DNA of 30,420 bases from Tychonema litorale BBK16 (GTDB lineage Bacteria > Cyanobacteriota > Cyanobacteriia > Cyanobacteriales > Microcoleaceae). The stretch lies in contig NZ_JAKJHX010000038.1 of the NCBI RefSeq assembly GCF_021648855.1, positions 9,317-39,736 on the forward strand. Direction: 5' to 3'. Below are positions 7,977 to 15,840 of the stretch, piece by piece. Positions within the stretch are counted from its first letter, which is position 1; every line of letters starts with the position of its first letter. Under the pieces are notes generated by a model. The model worked only from the letters and a program-made list of their open reading frames with translations, was not told where the DNA came from and made no database searches. The translations under genes and the position numbers were made by a program.

Positions 7977-8006
7977 ATACTCCCCACTGATGAATCGGGG
8001 GAGTAT
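7977..8006 (+). terminator. Probable terminator after patX-like copy 2
   Basis: ATACTCCCC (7977-7985) pairs perfectly with GGGGAGTAT (7998-8006) over 9 bp with a 12-nt loop. It starts 48 bp after the stop codon. The right arm plus TTTCAACTT resembles the end sequence at 26411-26431, so it may equally be a relic of an IS200/IS605-type end. Confidence 0.55.
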
Positions 8007-8058
8007 TTCAACTTATTAAATTATTTGAATATGTATAGCGGTTCTCGAAAAAGTGAGG

Positions 8059-8120
8059 TATGCCCTATGCCCTATGCCCTATGCCCTATGCCCTATGCCC
8101 TATGCCCTATCCCCTATCCC
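8059..8120. repeat. Heptanucleotide STRR, TATGCCC
   Basis: Seven perfect TATGCCC units (8059-8107) followed by two degenerate ones. It sits in the hetR upstream region. An open frame running through it (from 7935) encodes only the repeated PMPYALC pattern and is not considered a gene. Confidence 0.92.
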
Positions 8121-8155
8121 ATGTCTAAAGCTAGGGGCTTCCCGCTAGTTTTTCG
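8116..8155 (-). mobile_element. IS200/IS605-like end remnant
   Basis: Read on the minus strand, this segment contains ACCGAAAA, then AAGCCCCTAGCTTTAGACAT followed by GGG. The same sequence stands at 11579-11620 on the plus strand. Such AAGCCCCTAGCTTTAG ends are typical of the right ends (TnpB guide-RNA side) of cyanobacterial IS200/IS605 elements. No tnpA or tnpB remains. The family assignment is from memory of such ends. Confidence 0.45.
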
Positions 8156-8241
8156 GTGACAGGAGCATTTTTCCTTTTTGGGTAAACATTTTGGTTGCTA
8201 GCAATGTTTCGGCCAACCGTCGGCTATGCTTGACTTTAAGG

Positions 8242-8256
8242 GGGGTTTAGAACCCC
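8242..8256. promoter_or_regulatory. Candidate HetR-type operator upstream of hetR
   Basis: GGGGTT-TAG-AACCCC is a perfect 6-3-6 palindrome. The characterised HetR site near Anabaena hetP has the core GGGGT-CTA-ACCCC, so symmetry and GGGG/CCCC ends agree, but the spacing between the G and C blocks differs by 2 bp. It lies about 170 bp before the hetR start. Autoregulation of hetR is known in Anabaena. Assignment here is a hypothesis. Confidence 0.35.
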
Positions 8257-8413
8257 AAGGTCTTGACCCCTATCGAGGCTAGTCATGGTAAACCTTGAAG
8301 TATCAAGGACTGCCTGATTTTTCTGGGCTAAATTTATCTGATATGTTGTTCTTACCCTACCCCCTTTTTCTTTCCCAACCAGTGCTGACTCAAGCTATGG
8401 TGGGGGTCTATAA

Positions 8414-9364
<951 letters not shown>

Positions 9365-9398
9365 TAACTGCTTGAGGCTAATGACTGGTGATTTATAA

Positions 9399-10211
9399 CT
9401 AAGCGAAAAAAACTGTCCAGGCTGAGGCTAAGATGATAGCTGCGATCGCTCCAATCAGCGTATTCAAAAAATTCACCACCTCGTTAGTGAGCCACTCAAA
9501 CTTTGATTGAATAGTCGCACCAATCACACTTTCGATATTTGTGGCGATAAAAGCTGCAATAACACAAAAAGCAATTCCTGTCAAGTCTATTAAACCAACA
9601 GCCCAAGCTAAAAGCGCGATCGCGATCGAACCTACAATACCAGCGAGAGTTCCTTCTAAACTCACGGCCCCTTCTGTACCCCTAGGTGCCGGCTGCAAGG
9701 TAGTAATCAAAAACGTCCGCGAACCATAAGCTTTGCCGATTTCGCTAGCGCAGGTATCCGAAAGTTTGGTACAAAAACTCGCCGCGTAACCCAGCAATAA
9801 CAGGGAAATTACATCTTGTGAGACAGGTATCTTGCCTGTCTCCCCTAAAATAGATAGAGCTAAAACTCCCAAAGCACAAAGAGTCGCGGTTAAAGCCGAA
9901 CCCCAGACATTTTCCGGGCCTCGCGCACCCGATCGCTTTTCGGCTATCCCTTCTGCCTCTTTTTGGGCTTTACCAATGCGAGTCACTCCCGATCCGACGA
10001 GAAAGTAGAACATCACCACAGCATAGCCTTGCCATCCCAAACAGCCCCAGATGGTGACACCCAGTAGCCAGCCGTGAAATTGTCCTGCATCCGTGAGCAA
10101 TTTTTTGGGGACAATAGTGGCGATCGCCAGTAAAATTGTATTAAGGGCGATCGCCACCAACCAAGGATTAGACCAAGAAAAATAATTAAAAAACAATTCA
10201 GAATTCTGCAT
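9399..10211 (-). CDS. DUF92 family membrane protein, VTE6-like (phytyl-phosphate kinase family)
   Basis: A polytopic membrane protein of about 270 residues of the DUF92/TIGR00297 family. The conserved signature TKLSDTCASEIGKAYGSRT is central, followed by LQPAPRGTEGAVSLEGTLAG. Plant members (VTE6) phosphorylate phytyl phosphate to phytyl diphosphate for tocopherol and phylloquinone synthesis, so a similar role in phytol salvage is plausible here. The frame is open to 10229, but the ATG at 10211 is preferred: it has GGAG six bases upstream and avoids overlap with the divergent gene at 10222. It converges on hetR. Function is by family only. Confidence 0.82.
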   Translation of the reverse strand: MQNSELFFNYFSWSNPWLVAIALNTILLAIATIVPKKLLTDAGQFHGWLLGVTIWGCLGWQGYAVVMFYFLVGSGVTRIGKAQKEAEGIAEKRSGARGPENVWGSALTATLCALGVLALSILGETGKIPVSQDVISLLLLGYAASFCTKLSDTCASEIGKAYGSRTFLITTLQPAPRGTEGAVSLEGTLAGIVGSIAIALLAWAVGLIDLTGIAFCVIAAFIATNIESVIGATIQSKFEWLTNEVVNFLNTLIGAIAAIILASAWTVFFA

Positions 10212-10221
10212 TAGCATCTCC

Positions 10222-10653
10222 ATGAACAAAGTCTTATTTCATCTTGCCTTTCCCGTCAGCAATATCGACCAAACTAAAGCCTTCTACGTGAACGGGCTAG
10301 GCTGCGAATTGGGTCGCGAATCCCCAAATTCTGTAATTATGGGTATCTGTGGCCATCAAATAGTCGCCCACCTCAGCCACGAACCTTTGACACCCCAACG
10401 AGGCATCTATCCCCGGCATTTTGGCTTAATTTTTACTTCGGAATCTGACTGGGAAAGTTTGTTAGCAAAGGCACAGCAAAATAAGTTGAACTTCTATCAA
10501 GAACCAAGACGGCGATTTGTTGGTTTACCTACAGAGCACCGCACTTTCTTTTTAGAAGATCCCTCTCATAATATACTAGAATTCAAGTATTACTGTGAAG
10601 CTGAAGCAATTTTTGGGCTGAGCGAATATGCTGAAGTCGGCGATGCTGTTTGA
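10222..10653 (+). CDS. VOC-family (glyoxalase/dioxygenase fold) protein
   Basis: A 143-residue single-domain vicinal-oxygen-chelate protein. It starts with the typical FHLAFPVSNIDQTKAFYVNG and ends FFLEDPSHNILEFKYY. The candidate metal ligands are His7, His66 and Glu120, spaced as in VOC enzymes. Only one chelating half is fully visible, so it probably dimerises. Its start is 11 bp from the preferred start of the divergent DUF92 gene, so the two share one regulatory region. The substrate cannot be told from sequence. Confidence 0.85.
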   Translation: MNKVLFHLAFPVSNIDQTKAFYVNGLGCELGRESPNSVIMGICGHQIVAHLSHEPLTPQRGIYPRHFGLIFTSESDWESLLAKAQQNKLNFYQEPRRRFVGLPTEHRTFFLEDPSHNILEFKYYCEAEAIFGLSEYAEVGDAV

Positions 10654-10701
10654 TTGCTGCGCGAAATAATCACCAATTGTAGAAGAAAAAGTTTTACGTT
10701 T

Positions 10702-11418
10702 TTAACTAACAACTTTATGCTTAATAGGTGCTTTTAGTTCTTCAACTAATGCGTTGATGCTCAGAGAATCAGTCACCATTTGGCGGTGCAGTAAAACGTT
10801 GACTTTAACTTCTTTTCCTACTGGCATTTTAGAACTATGAGCTGGTAAAATCATCACATCAAAGGGTGTCCACATTGATGTGAAATTTAGGTGTTTGAGC
10901 ATCGTGACATCTTGGTACAAATCGCGCAGTAAGCCACTATTTGGGCGCATATCTAGATATCCTGGTAAGGGCAGAGAGTAGGCGGTGAGAGTCCCACTGT
11001 GGGGGGAAGATATGGTGATGAAACGTTGTACCCGGTGAATTCCTCCAAGTCGCTGGACGTAGTAGCGGCTGACTATACCGCCCATGCTGTAGCCTACTAT
11101 GTCGATCGCCTGTTCTGGCTCAAATGTCTGGGAAATATAATCTGCGAGTTGCTTGGCTAGTGAGTCGAGGCCGAGGCTACCGTCGTTGGGGGTGAGATTG
11201 AGGCTGTGTACACACCATCCGAGTTCGGTGAGGTGGGCGGACATTTTGTTGAAAATTGTTTTGGTGTCCCAGATGCCGTGTATCAGGATGACTGGATTGC
11301 GATCGAGCGAACTGTTCATTGGAAAAGAAAATTGCTTATCAATTACAGCATAAATCACTACCCTAGGGAGTCTAACCTCTAGTGGGACAGCTAGCGAATC
11401 GGATAAGCTGTTCGGCAT
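10702..11418 (-). CDS. Alpha/beta hydrolase, lipase-like
   Basis: A protein of up to 238 residues with an alpha/beta-hydrolase fold. The oxyanion strand VILIHGIW is near residues 43-50, the nucleophile elbow GYSMG has Ser111, and ISSPHSGT follows near 136-143, typical of triacylglycerol-lipase-like proteins. The catalytic Asp is probably in TPFDVMILPAHS (about 195-206) and the His in LLHRQMVTD. The start is uncertain. The ATG at 11418 lies within a copy of a dispersed repeat arm (11403-11430), so the first residues (MPNSLS) come from the repeat. The internal ATG at 11319 (MNSSLDRNPVILIHG) gives a more normal beginning. Neither has a clear ribosome site. Confidence 0.82.
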   Translation of the reverse strand: MPNSLSDSLAVPLEVRLPRVVIYAVIDKQFSFPMNSSLDRNPVILIHGIWDTKTIFNKMSAHLTELGWCVHSLNLTPNDGSLGLDSLAKQLADYISQTFEPEQAIDIVGYSMGGIVSRYYVQRLGGIHRVQRFITISSPHSGTLTAYSLPLPGYLDMRPNSGLLRDLYQDVTMLKHLNFTSMWTPFDVMILPAHSSKMPVGKEVKVNVLLHRQMVTDSLSINALVEELKAPIKHKVVS

Positions 11419-11430
11419 TTAAAAGACGAT
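11403..11430. repeat. Solo arm of the MITE-like repeat
   Basis: These 28 bases are the exact reverse complement of 13844-13871, the right terminal arm of the element at 13743-13870. The second arm is absent here. The annotated upstream start codon of the lipase-like gene is inside it. Confidence 0.9.
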
Positions 11431-11578
11431 AATTCTGAGATAATGGTAAATAAGTGCAAAGTAAAGCTGCTATTTTTGAGTAAAAATTACTATAAGGTCA
11501 GTATTTTTTATCAAAAAATGTAAATTTTGATTAAGAAATGTAGACAAAAGTTTCTTTAGCTCGTAGTCTGACTTTGTT

Positions 11579-11620
11579 GACCGAAAAGCGAGACGCAAGC
11601 CCCTAGCTTTAGACATGGGG
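11579..11620 (+). mobile_element. IS200/IS605-like end remnant
   Basis: ACCGAAAAGCGAGACGC followed by AAGCCCCTAGCTTTAGACAT and GGGG matches the inverse-oriented remnant at 8116-8155. It is 60 bp upstream of the next gene. No transposase fragment was found beside it. Confidence 0.45.
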
Positions 11621-11679
11621 ACAAGGAAGTATCAAAAGCTTGTACAAATTTCTCTAAAAAAACAAAAGGAGTAAATCTA

Positions 11680-12120
11680 ATGTTTGGTTTTATCAAAAAT
11701 TTCTTCGGTAGTATTTTCGGATTTATCGGCGGATTATTCGGCTTTAAAAAGTCTGAATATTTTCTAGATTTGGGTAACTCTGATGCTAATGACTCGCCGA
11801 AAGTTGAACTTGCTGCTGCTAAAAAACCTGAGCCTGTAGTCGCAGCACCAGCAGTAGCAAAAGCAGATTCTGCTAAGCCTGAAAAGTCTGAATCGCCGAA
11901 GAAAGCCAAGGCTGAAACATCCAAAAAATCTCAGAAAGAAAAGGAAGCTGTGAAGGTAGTCGCAGCAGCAACAACTAATGGAAAAGTATCGAGTTCAACT
12001 GAACCCACTCTTACCTTTGCTCCTAACAATTTAATGCCGATACCAACTGCTAGTCGTCGCACTCCAGGCCCTAGCATGAATGGTTTCCGCGACATGGCTC
12101 GTCAAGTTAAAACCAAATAA
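11680..12120 (+). CDS. Small protein with amphipathic N-terminus and Ala/Lys-rich region
   Basis: A 146-residue protein of unknown function. The N-terminus MFGFIKNFFGSIFGFIGGLFGFK alternates aromatic and glycine residues and could insert into or lie on a membrane. A low-complexity Ala/Lys/Glu/Pro-rich region (about 40-100) follows, and then a basic tail, SRRTPGPSMNGFRDMARQVK. A clear GGAG stands about 8 bases before the ATG, which supports translation. It is flanked upstream by an IS-end remnant and downstream by an STRR tract. No enzymatic motif is visible. Membrane-curvature or envelope association is only a guess. Confidence 0.75.
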   Translation: MFGFIKNFFGSIFGFIGGLFGFKKSEYFLDLGNSDANDSPKVELAAAKKPEPVVAAPAVAKADSAKPEKSESPKKAKAETSKKSQKEKEAVKVVAAATTNGKVSSSTEPTLTFAPNNLMPIPTASRRTPGPSMNGFRDMARQVKTK

Positions 12121-12135
12121 GAAAAACTGAATAGT

Positions 12136-12180
12136 TAACGGTTGACTGTTAACCGTCAACCGTCAACCGTTAACCGTCAG
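12136..12180. repeat. Heptanucleotide STRR, AACCGTC/AACCGTT
   Basis: Alternating AACCGTC and AACCGTT units, with an inverted TAACGGTTGAC at the left, can fold into a hairpin between two converging genes. The stop codon of the TPR gene (12170-12172) is inside the tract, so repeat-number changes could alter its C-terminus. Confidence 0.8.
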
Positions 12181-13330
12181 AATTACTTTTGTTTCTCAGA
12201 AAAGCTAATCCGCTATATAGCTGGAAAGCTGAGTCCCAAGGGGTTTCGGATTTGCGATCGATCTCTACATGAGCATCGATATTACTCAACATATTAGTGT
12301 AATCCAGCACAGTCTCGGCAAAGGGAGTAAACTCAGACCAAACTGTCACGTCAAGCTGTTGGTCTAGCATTTCAAGTAAGTGATTCCAGTTAATTCTGGT
12401 GGTACTTTGAGGAATTTGTTGAGATTGTTGGGAACTAGATTTTTTGTTTTTGGGATTGTCTGAAGCGGGGATAGCTGCTGAAATTTTGGTGAAGTCAACG
12501 CCTTGTTGAAAATCGTAACTTTGGTCGCAAATTCGCAAAATGCAGTTTCTGCTGGGAATGTGTAAATCACAGATTTGAGCGTAATCTTGGATGATTTCTT
12601 TGTGGCGAAACTCTTCGTTTCTGCGGTTGGGTGAGTAGTCCATAATATCGATAAAAATCGGTAATGACCCTTCTACTCTTTCGCTGACTTCTGACCAGTT
12701 GAATGCGATCGATCCTAGTCGATCGAGCGTATCTTTGCAAACAACGGCGGGCGGCGAGAGAGATTGGAAGTGTTGGACTTGGAAAATTTGGATTTTTTCA
12801 ATGTCGGCTAGGGTGCCCCAAAATACGGGAATTCCGGCGTTGAGGATTTCTTGGCCGTAGATTTCGAGTTCGCCAATGGGGCCAGTTTTGTAGAGTCTCC
12901 AGCCACGACTTTGGATTTGCATCCGAGTTGTATACAGGTCGGTTTTGAAGATTCTGCTAATATTTTGGATGGCTGCGGGCTTATCTTCCTGGCTGACTGC
13001 TTCGAGAATCAAAAGTGCTGGTTCAAGGTTGCTGGGGTCATTTTTGGCGGTTTCTATGGCTTGTTCGCGCCTGTTTTGTACTGCGGTTTCGATGCGTTGA
13101 ATCCCTTGTCGGGCTTGGGAGATTATTTTGGGGTTGGTGATTTCGTGGAGTATTTGTTTGTAAGTAGTTTCGGCTTTTTCTGGGTTATTGGTGAGTTCGT
13201 AGTAGCGCGCCATGTAGTATTTCACCCAAGGATTTTCGGGTGATTCTTTTTGGAGTTGTTTGATGAGTTTGGCTGCTTGTTTGTAGTCTTTGGCTTCTAG
13301 GGCGGCGGCTATTTGGTGGATGTCTGTCAT
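12170..13330 (-). CDS. TPR-containing protein of unknown function
   Basis: A 386-residue cytoplasmic protein. Residues 1-75 form two or more TPR-like helical pairs (KDYKQAAKLIKQLQKESPENPWVKYYMARYY, then NPEKAETTYKQIL). A central region contains the patterns RMQIQSRGWRLYKTGP and VFWGTLADIEKIQIFQVQHF, and a Ser/Gln-rich linker (SSSQQSQQ) lies near residue 300. The C-terminal part, NWNHLLEMLDQQLDVTVWSEFTPFAETVLDYTNMLSNIDAHVEIDR, looks like a folded domain that I do not recognise. No signal peptide or membrane segment is present. The last two residues and the stop fall in an STRR tract. It probably mediates protein interactions, but a specific role cannot be given. Confidence 0.8.
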   Translation of the reverse strand: MTDIHQIAAALEAKDYKQAAKLIKQLQKESPENPWVKYYMARYYELTNNPEKAETTYKQILHEITNPKIISQARQGIQRIETAVQNRREQAIETAKNDPSNLEPALLILEAVSQEDKPAAIQNISRIFKTDLYTTRMQIQSRGWRLYKTGPIGELEIYGQEILNAGIPVFWGTLADIEKIQIFQVQHFQSLSPPAVVCKDTLDRLGSIAFNWSEVSERVEGSLPIFIDIMDYSPNRRNEEFRHKEIIQDYAQICDLHIPSRNCILRICDQSYDFQQGVDFTKISAAIPASDNPKNKKSSSQQSQQIPQSTTRINWNHLLEMLDQQLDVTVWSEFTPFAETVLDYTNMLSNIDAHVEIDRKSETPWDSAFQLYSGLAFLRNKSNSDG

Positions 13331-13419
13331 GGCGGTTGAGGGAATGAGGTTGTTTCTATATTGGCTGATGTTTGGTTGGTTCCGCCACTGGTTAACAACT
13401 TTCGTTCTTGTGTTAAGTT

Positions 13420-13644
13420 ATGAGTATGATATGCCGGAAAGAAACAATGGTGGAACAAAAGGTAACTTACACGCTTGAAATCAACGGTAAGTTTATTATC
13501 ATCGAAAATGTTCCTGCTAGAGTGTGTTTGGAAACAGGAGAGCGATTTTTTTCGCCTGAAATTGTGGAACAGTTACAAAAGATGATTTGGGAAGATAGAA
13601 AACCTATTAGGGTGATTGAAACGCCTGTTTTTGAGTTTGCTTAG
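13420..13644 (+). CDS. YgiT/MqsA-like small protein with degenerate zinc finger (orphan antitoxin-like)
   Basis: A 74-residue protein. KVTYTLEINGKFIIIENVPARVC followed by ETGERFFSPE is the pattern of YgiT/MqsA-type N-terminal zinc-finger domains (beta-hairpin, then the second Cys pair). Only single cysteines remain: ICRKE at the N-terminus where CxxC would stand, and VCLETG instead of the second CxxC. Metal binding is therefore doubtful. An alternative start at codon 10 (MVEQKV) would drop the first Cys. The C-terminal IETPVFEFA is common in such cyanobacterial proteins. No toxin gene (MqsR/HigB or DUF4258 type) adjoins it, as the neighbours are a TPR gene and a repeat element. Its role as an antitoxin is not established. 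Confidence 0.65.
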   Translation: MSMICRKETMVEQKVTYTLEINGKFIIIENVPARVCLETGERFFSPEIVEQLQKMIWEDRKPIRVIETPVFEFA

Positions 13645-13742
13645 CGGTTGGTTTAAATTTAGTTAAAGTCGATCGGAATTAACGCTTAATGTGTAAGTAC
13701 CTTTGCTGGTGCGATCGCCCAAAAATCAGAACACTATGCTGC

Positions 13743-13870
13743 TAAGCTGTGGAGCATTTAAACCACTAACGAGGCCTGTAGGGTGCGTCACTCGTGAACA
13801 CTTACTATACATGGGAAATATCTTAAAACTGACGCACCCTACAATCGTCTTTTAAATGCCGAACAGCTTA
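13743..13870. mobile_element. MITE-like nested inverted-repeat element
   Basis: A 128-bp element. Terminal arms 13743-13762 and 13851-13870 pair at 18 of 20 positions. Inner arms TGTAGGGTGCGTCA (13777-13790) and TGACGCACCCTACA (13830-13843) pair perfectly. The right terminal arm with flanking bases is repeated exactly, 28 bp in inverse orientation, at 11403-11430. It carries no gene, so any mobility would depend on a transposase elsewhere. Confidence 0.82.
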
Positions 13871-13883
13871 TTATCTGAGAGTT

Positions 13884-14474
13884 TTAGGGCAAGTATCGCA
13901 GAGATTCCGAAACCCGGACAGCTTCTTGAGGGCTAATATCCTTACAATTAGATAACTCTGTAGGCGTAGTACCTAAGAGAAAACGAGAACCCGCACCAGT
14001 AAATCTGTAAAATGGGCCTTCCCCCATCCAACTTCCTATTAAAGTAGGGCCAGAAAGTCGATCGCCTTTACGATATTTTAACACTTCGCTTTTGCCCAAT
14101 ATTGAATTGTTGACTGGATAACTCCGTTCTAAGTTAGCCGATGGCATATCGCCAACACCGCCACCAGTGGATTCAATAGCAAAGCAAGAGTTATTCGAGC
14201 TCCGATAGATAATTGCGTACTCAGGGCAAAAACGGCGGACTCCTGAAGGACAAGGTTTAACTTCAACGCTAGCCACCTGAAATCCGGCGGGAACATAGCT
14301 AGGAATGGCAACTTTACTTCCCAGAGACTTAAGCTGATTTGTTTGTTTGTCAGATAGTTGAGTATTGGCTAGCAATTTCCCTTGATTTGGCCGCTGGGCC
14401 GTTGTTACAGATTGTATGCTGGCGGCTAGGATTGCTGTGATGATGGTGATGGTGATGGACGATCGCACTTTCAT
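13884..14474 (-). CDS. Exported protein of unknown function
   Basis: A 196-residue protein with a signal peptide (MKVRSSITITIITAILAASI, cleavage expected near TTAQ at residues 24-27). The mature part has four cysteines (in KPCPSGVRRFCPEY, NSCF and SNCKD) that could form disulfides outside the cytoplasm. The pattern KVAIPSYVPAGFQVASVEV near 54-72 is seen in exported cyanobacterial proteins of unknown function. Its ATG overlaps the stop of the upstream 83-residue gene by 4 bases (ATGA), so the two are probably translationally coupled. Confidence 0.78.
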   Translation of the reverse strand: MKVRSSITITIITAILAASIQSVTTAQRPNQGKLLANTQLSDKQTNQLKSLGSKVAIPSYVPAGFQVASVEVKPCPSGVRRFCPEYAIIYRSSNNSCFAIESTGGGVGDMPSANLERSYPVNNSILGKSEVLKYRKGDRLSGPTLIGSWMGEGPFYRFTGAGSRFLLGTTPTELSNCKDISPQEAVRVSESLRYLP

Positions 14475-14722
14475 GAATTACGCTCCTGTTTTTTGAAGGC
14501 ATTGTAAGCATCCATTTCTGGTAGTTCCCAATCAGGAGCAAATCTCCTCAGCCGAACCCGTAAATCTGCTGCTTGCTCCTGGTCAATACCGCGAGATCGC
14601 AAGTTTACTAGCCCTGATTTTGGCATAAAAGTAACAATAACTTGCGTTTCTTCCATGTCGGCAGGTGTTTCCAATAACTCAATTTTGCCATTTCGATATA
14701 TACTCTCTACTGACTGTAACAT
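14471..14722 (-). CDS. AF2212/DUF104-like small protein (antitoxin-like)
   Basis: An 83-residue protein. SVESIYRNGKIELLETPADMEETQVIVTFMP is the N-terminal beta-rich signature of AF2212/DUF104-like proteins, which are usually predicted antitoxins of type II systems in cyanobacteria. The C-terminal LRVRLRRFAPDWELPEMDAYN replaces the usual toxin-binding tail. No PIN or other toxin gene follows. Instead an exported protein overlaps by 4 bases. Either the toxin was lost or the protein serves another purpose. Confidence 0.7.
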   Translation of the reverse strand: MLQSVESIYRNGKIELLETPADMEETQVIVTFMPKSGLVNLRSRGIDQEQAADLRVRLRRFAPDWELPEMDAYNAFKKQERNS

Positions 14723-14802
14723 TTTACTCCTCTGATAATTACCTATTTATATTTTAGGTGCGATCGCCAAACCCAGCAAGTCTCCGTACTTTTTTGGGGA
14801 TA

Positions 14803-15615
14803 TCAGCACTTCTCAAACGCCGCGCCAACTAACGATAAAGCCACTATCGGCGCAGTCACCGCCCTCAAGATTCTATTCCCCAAAGAAACAGGCTCAAAAC
14901 CAAATTCGATCGCCCTTTTCACCTCACCATCCGTCCATCCACCCTCCGGCCCAATAGCTATGGCAATCGATAATTGTTCCCCGGAGGGCGGGCATGGGGG
15001 CACCGCCCCTACAAAGGTGATTTCTAATTCTTGCTCCCCCCTTAGCAAGGGGGGCTGGGGGGGTTCTAATTCCATCAAACAATCCCACAAATGCCGATTT
15101 TCGCCGCGCGCTACACAAATATATCGATATTTTTGAGTGCAATCTTTTACCGCCAAATCAAACGAAATTGGCTCGAAAATAGTCGGTACAAATTGCCTTT
15201 CCGACTGTTCCGCCGCCTCAGATGCAATCCGCCTCCATCGATCGACCTTTTGATCGCTCGGTTTCAGCAAAGTGCGATCGCTCGTAACCGGCAAAATACT
15301 GGCCACACCCAACTCTGTCGCCTGTCTCACAACCTCATCAAACCCGTTTCCTTTGGGCAAAGCTGCCATCAAAGTCACCTCTACGGCAAGTTCCTTGTTA
15401 ACCGCGATTTCTTCTGTTATCGACGCAATTAAGCCTGTTTCCGAGGCTTCTAGGACTGCTAGCCACCAATGTCCTCGCCCGTCCATAGCAATAAATTTAT
15501 CGCCTTGATCCAGTCGTAACACGCGATGTAAGTAATGTTGTTGTTCGGTGGTTAGGTTGATCGTGCGATCGCAAATTTGAGCAACATTAATTGCTAATCT
15601 TTGTAATTGGGGCAT
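14803..15615 (-). CDS. rsmE: 16S rRNA m3U1498 methyltransferase RsmE, with a repeat-derived insertion
   Basis: A 270-residue SPOUT methyltransferase that N3-methylates U1498 of 16S rRNA. The PUA-like N-terminus ([21 protein letters not shown]) is followed by [20 protein letters not shown] and by the knot motifs [14 protein letters not shown] and [13 protein letters not shown] that bind SAM. The ATG at 15615 ([17 protein letters not shown]) is chosen. An upstream in-frame extension only translates an STRR tract ([12 protein letters not shown]). About 30 extra residues between LMELE and the IAIGPEGG motif are encoded by intergenic-type repeats (about 14975-15067) that stayed in frame. Normal RsmE is about 240-250 residues. 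It is probably functional if the insertion loops out. Confidence 0.92.
   Translation of the reverse strand: MPQLQRLAINVAQICDRTINLTTEQQHYLHRVLRLDQGDKFIAMDGRGHWWLAVLEASETGLIASITEEIAVNKELAVEVTLMAALPKGNGFDEVVRQATELGVASILPVTSDRTLLKPSDQKVDRWRRIASEAAEQSERQFVPTIFEPISFDLAVKDCTQKYRYICVARGENRHLWDCLMELEPPQPPLLRGEQELEITFVGAVPPCPPSGEQLSIAIAIGPEGGWTDGEVKRAIEFGFEPVSLGNRILRAVTAPIVALSLVGAAFEKC
14975..15067. repeat. Dispersed repeats inserted within rsmE
   Basis: A GGCGGGCATGGGGGCACCGC-type segment (about 14988-15014) and a CCCCCCTTAGCAAGGGG hairpin followed by a G-run (about 15036-15064) lie inside the coding region. Both are typical intergenic repeats of cyanobacteria. Together they add about 31 codons, rich in Pro and Gly, without a frameshift. 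Confidence 0.7.
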
Positions 15616-15677
15616 TAGGAATTGGGAATTGGGAATTGGGAATTGGGAATTGGGAATTGGGAATTGGGCATTGGGCA
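15616..15677. repeat. Heptanucleotide STRR, AATTGGG
   Basis: About seven AATTGGG units plus GCATTGGGCATT variants lie immediately upstream of the rsmE start codon. The tract occupies the position of the rsmE ribosome site and could influence translation. Confidence 0.92.
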
Positions 15678-15712
15678 TTAGAAATAACCAATAACCAATA
15701 ACTAATAACAGT

Positions 15713-15781
15713 AAAGGCAAAGCATTTACAACCAGAATTATTTTACAAATTCAAGGTTTTTTCTGCAAATGCTTTGCCTTT
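15713..15781. repeat. Inverted repeat with 15-bp perfect arms
   Basis: AAAGGCAAAGCATTT (15713-15727) and AAATGCTTTGCCTTT (15767-15781) pair perfectly around a 39-bp AT-rich centre. It lies between sir and rsmE, both on the minus strand. It may be a small MITE-like element or a transcription end for sir (a T-run TTTTTT is inside the loop on the plus strand). Confidence 0.85.
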
Positions 15782-15840
15782 ATATTAATTTTGCGTGAGG
15801 TCTATTTAATGCGATCGAAAACTGAAAATTGAAAATTGGC

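Noticed and set aside
8059..8120. CRISPR-like periodic array
   Set aside because: The unit is 7 bp without spacers, so it is an STRR and not a CRISPR array. The same holds for the other heptad tracts.
7935..8159. 74-codon reading frame downstream of patX copy 2
   Set aside because: It runs through the TATGCCC repeat and the IS-end remnant and encodes the repeated pattern PMPYALC. There is no ribosome site and no homology to copy 1.
15616..15720. N-terminal extension of RsmE (PIPNSQF repeats)
   Set aside because: It is the translation of an STRR tract. The conserved protein begins at 15615.
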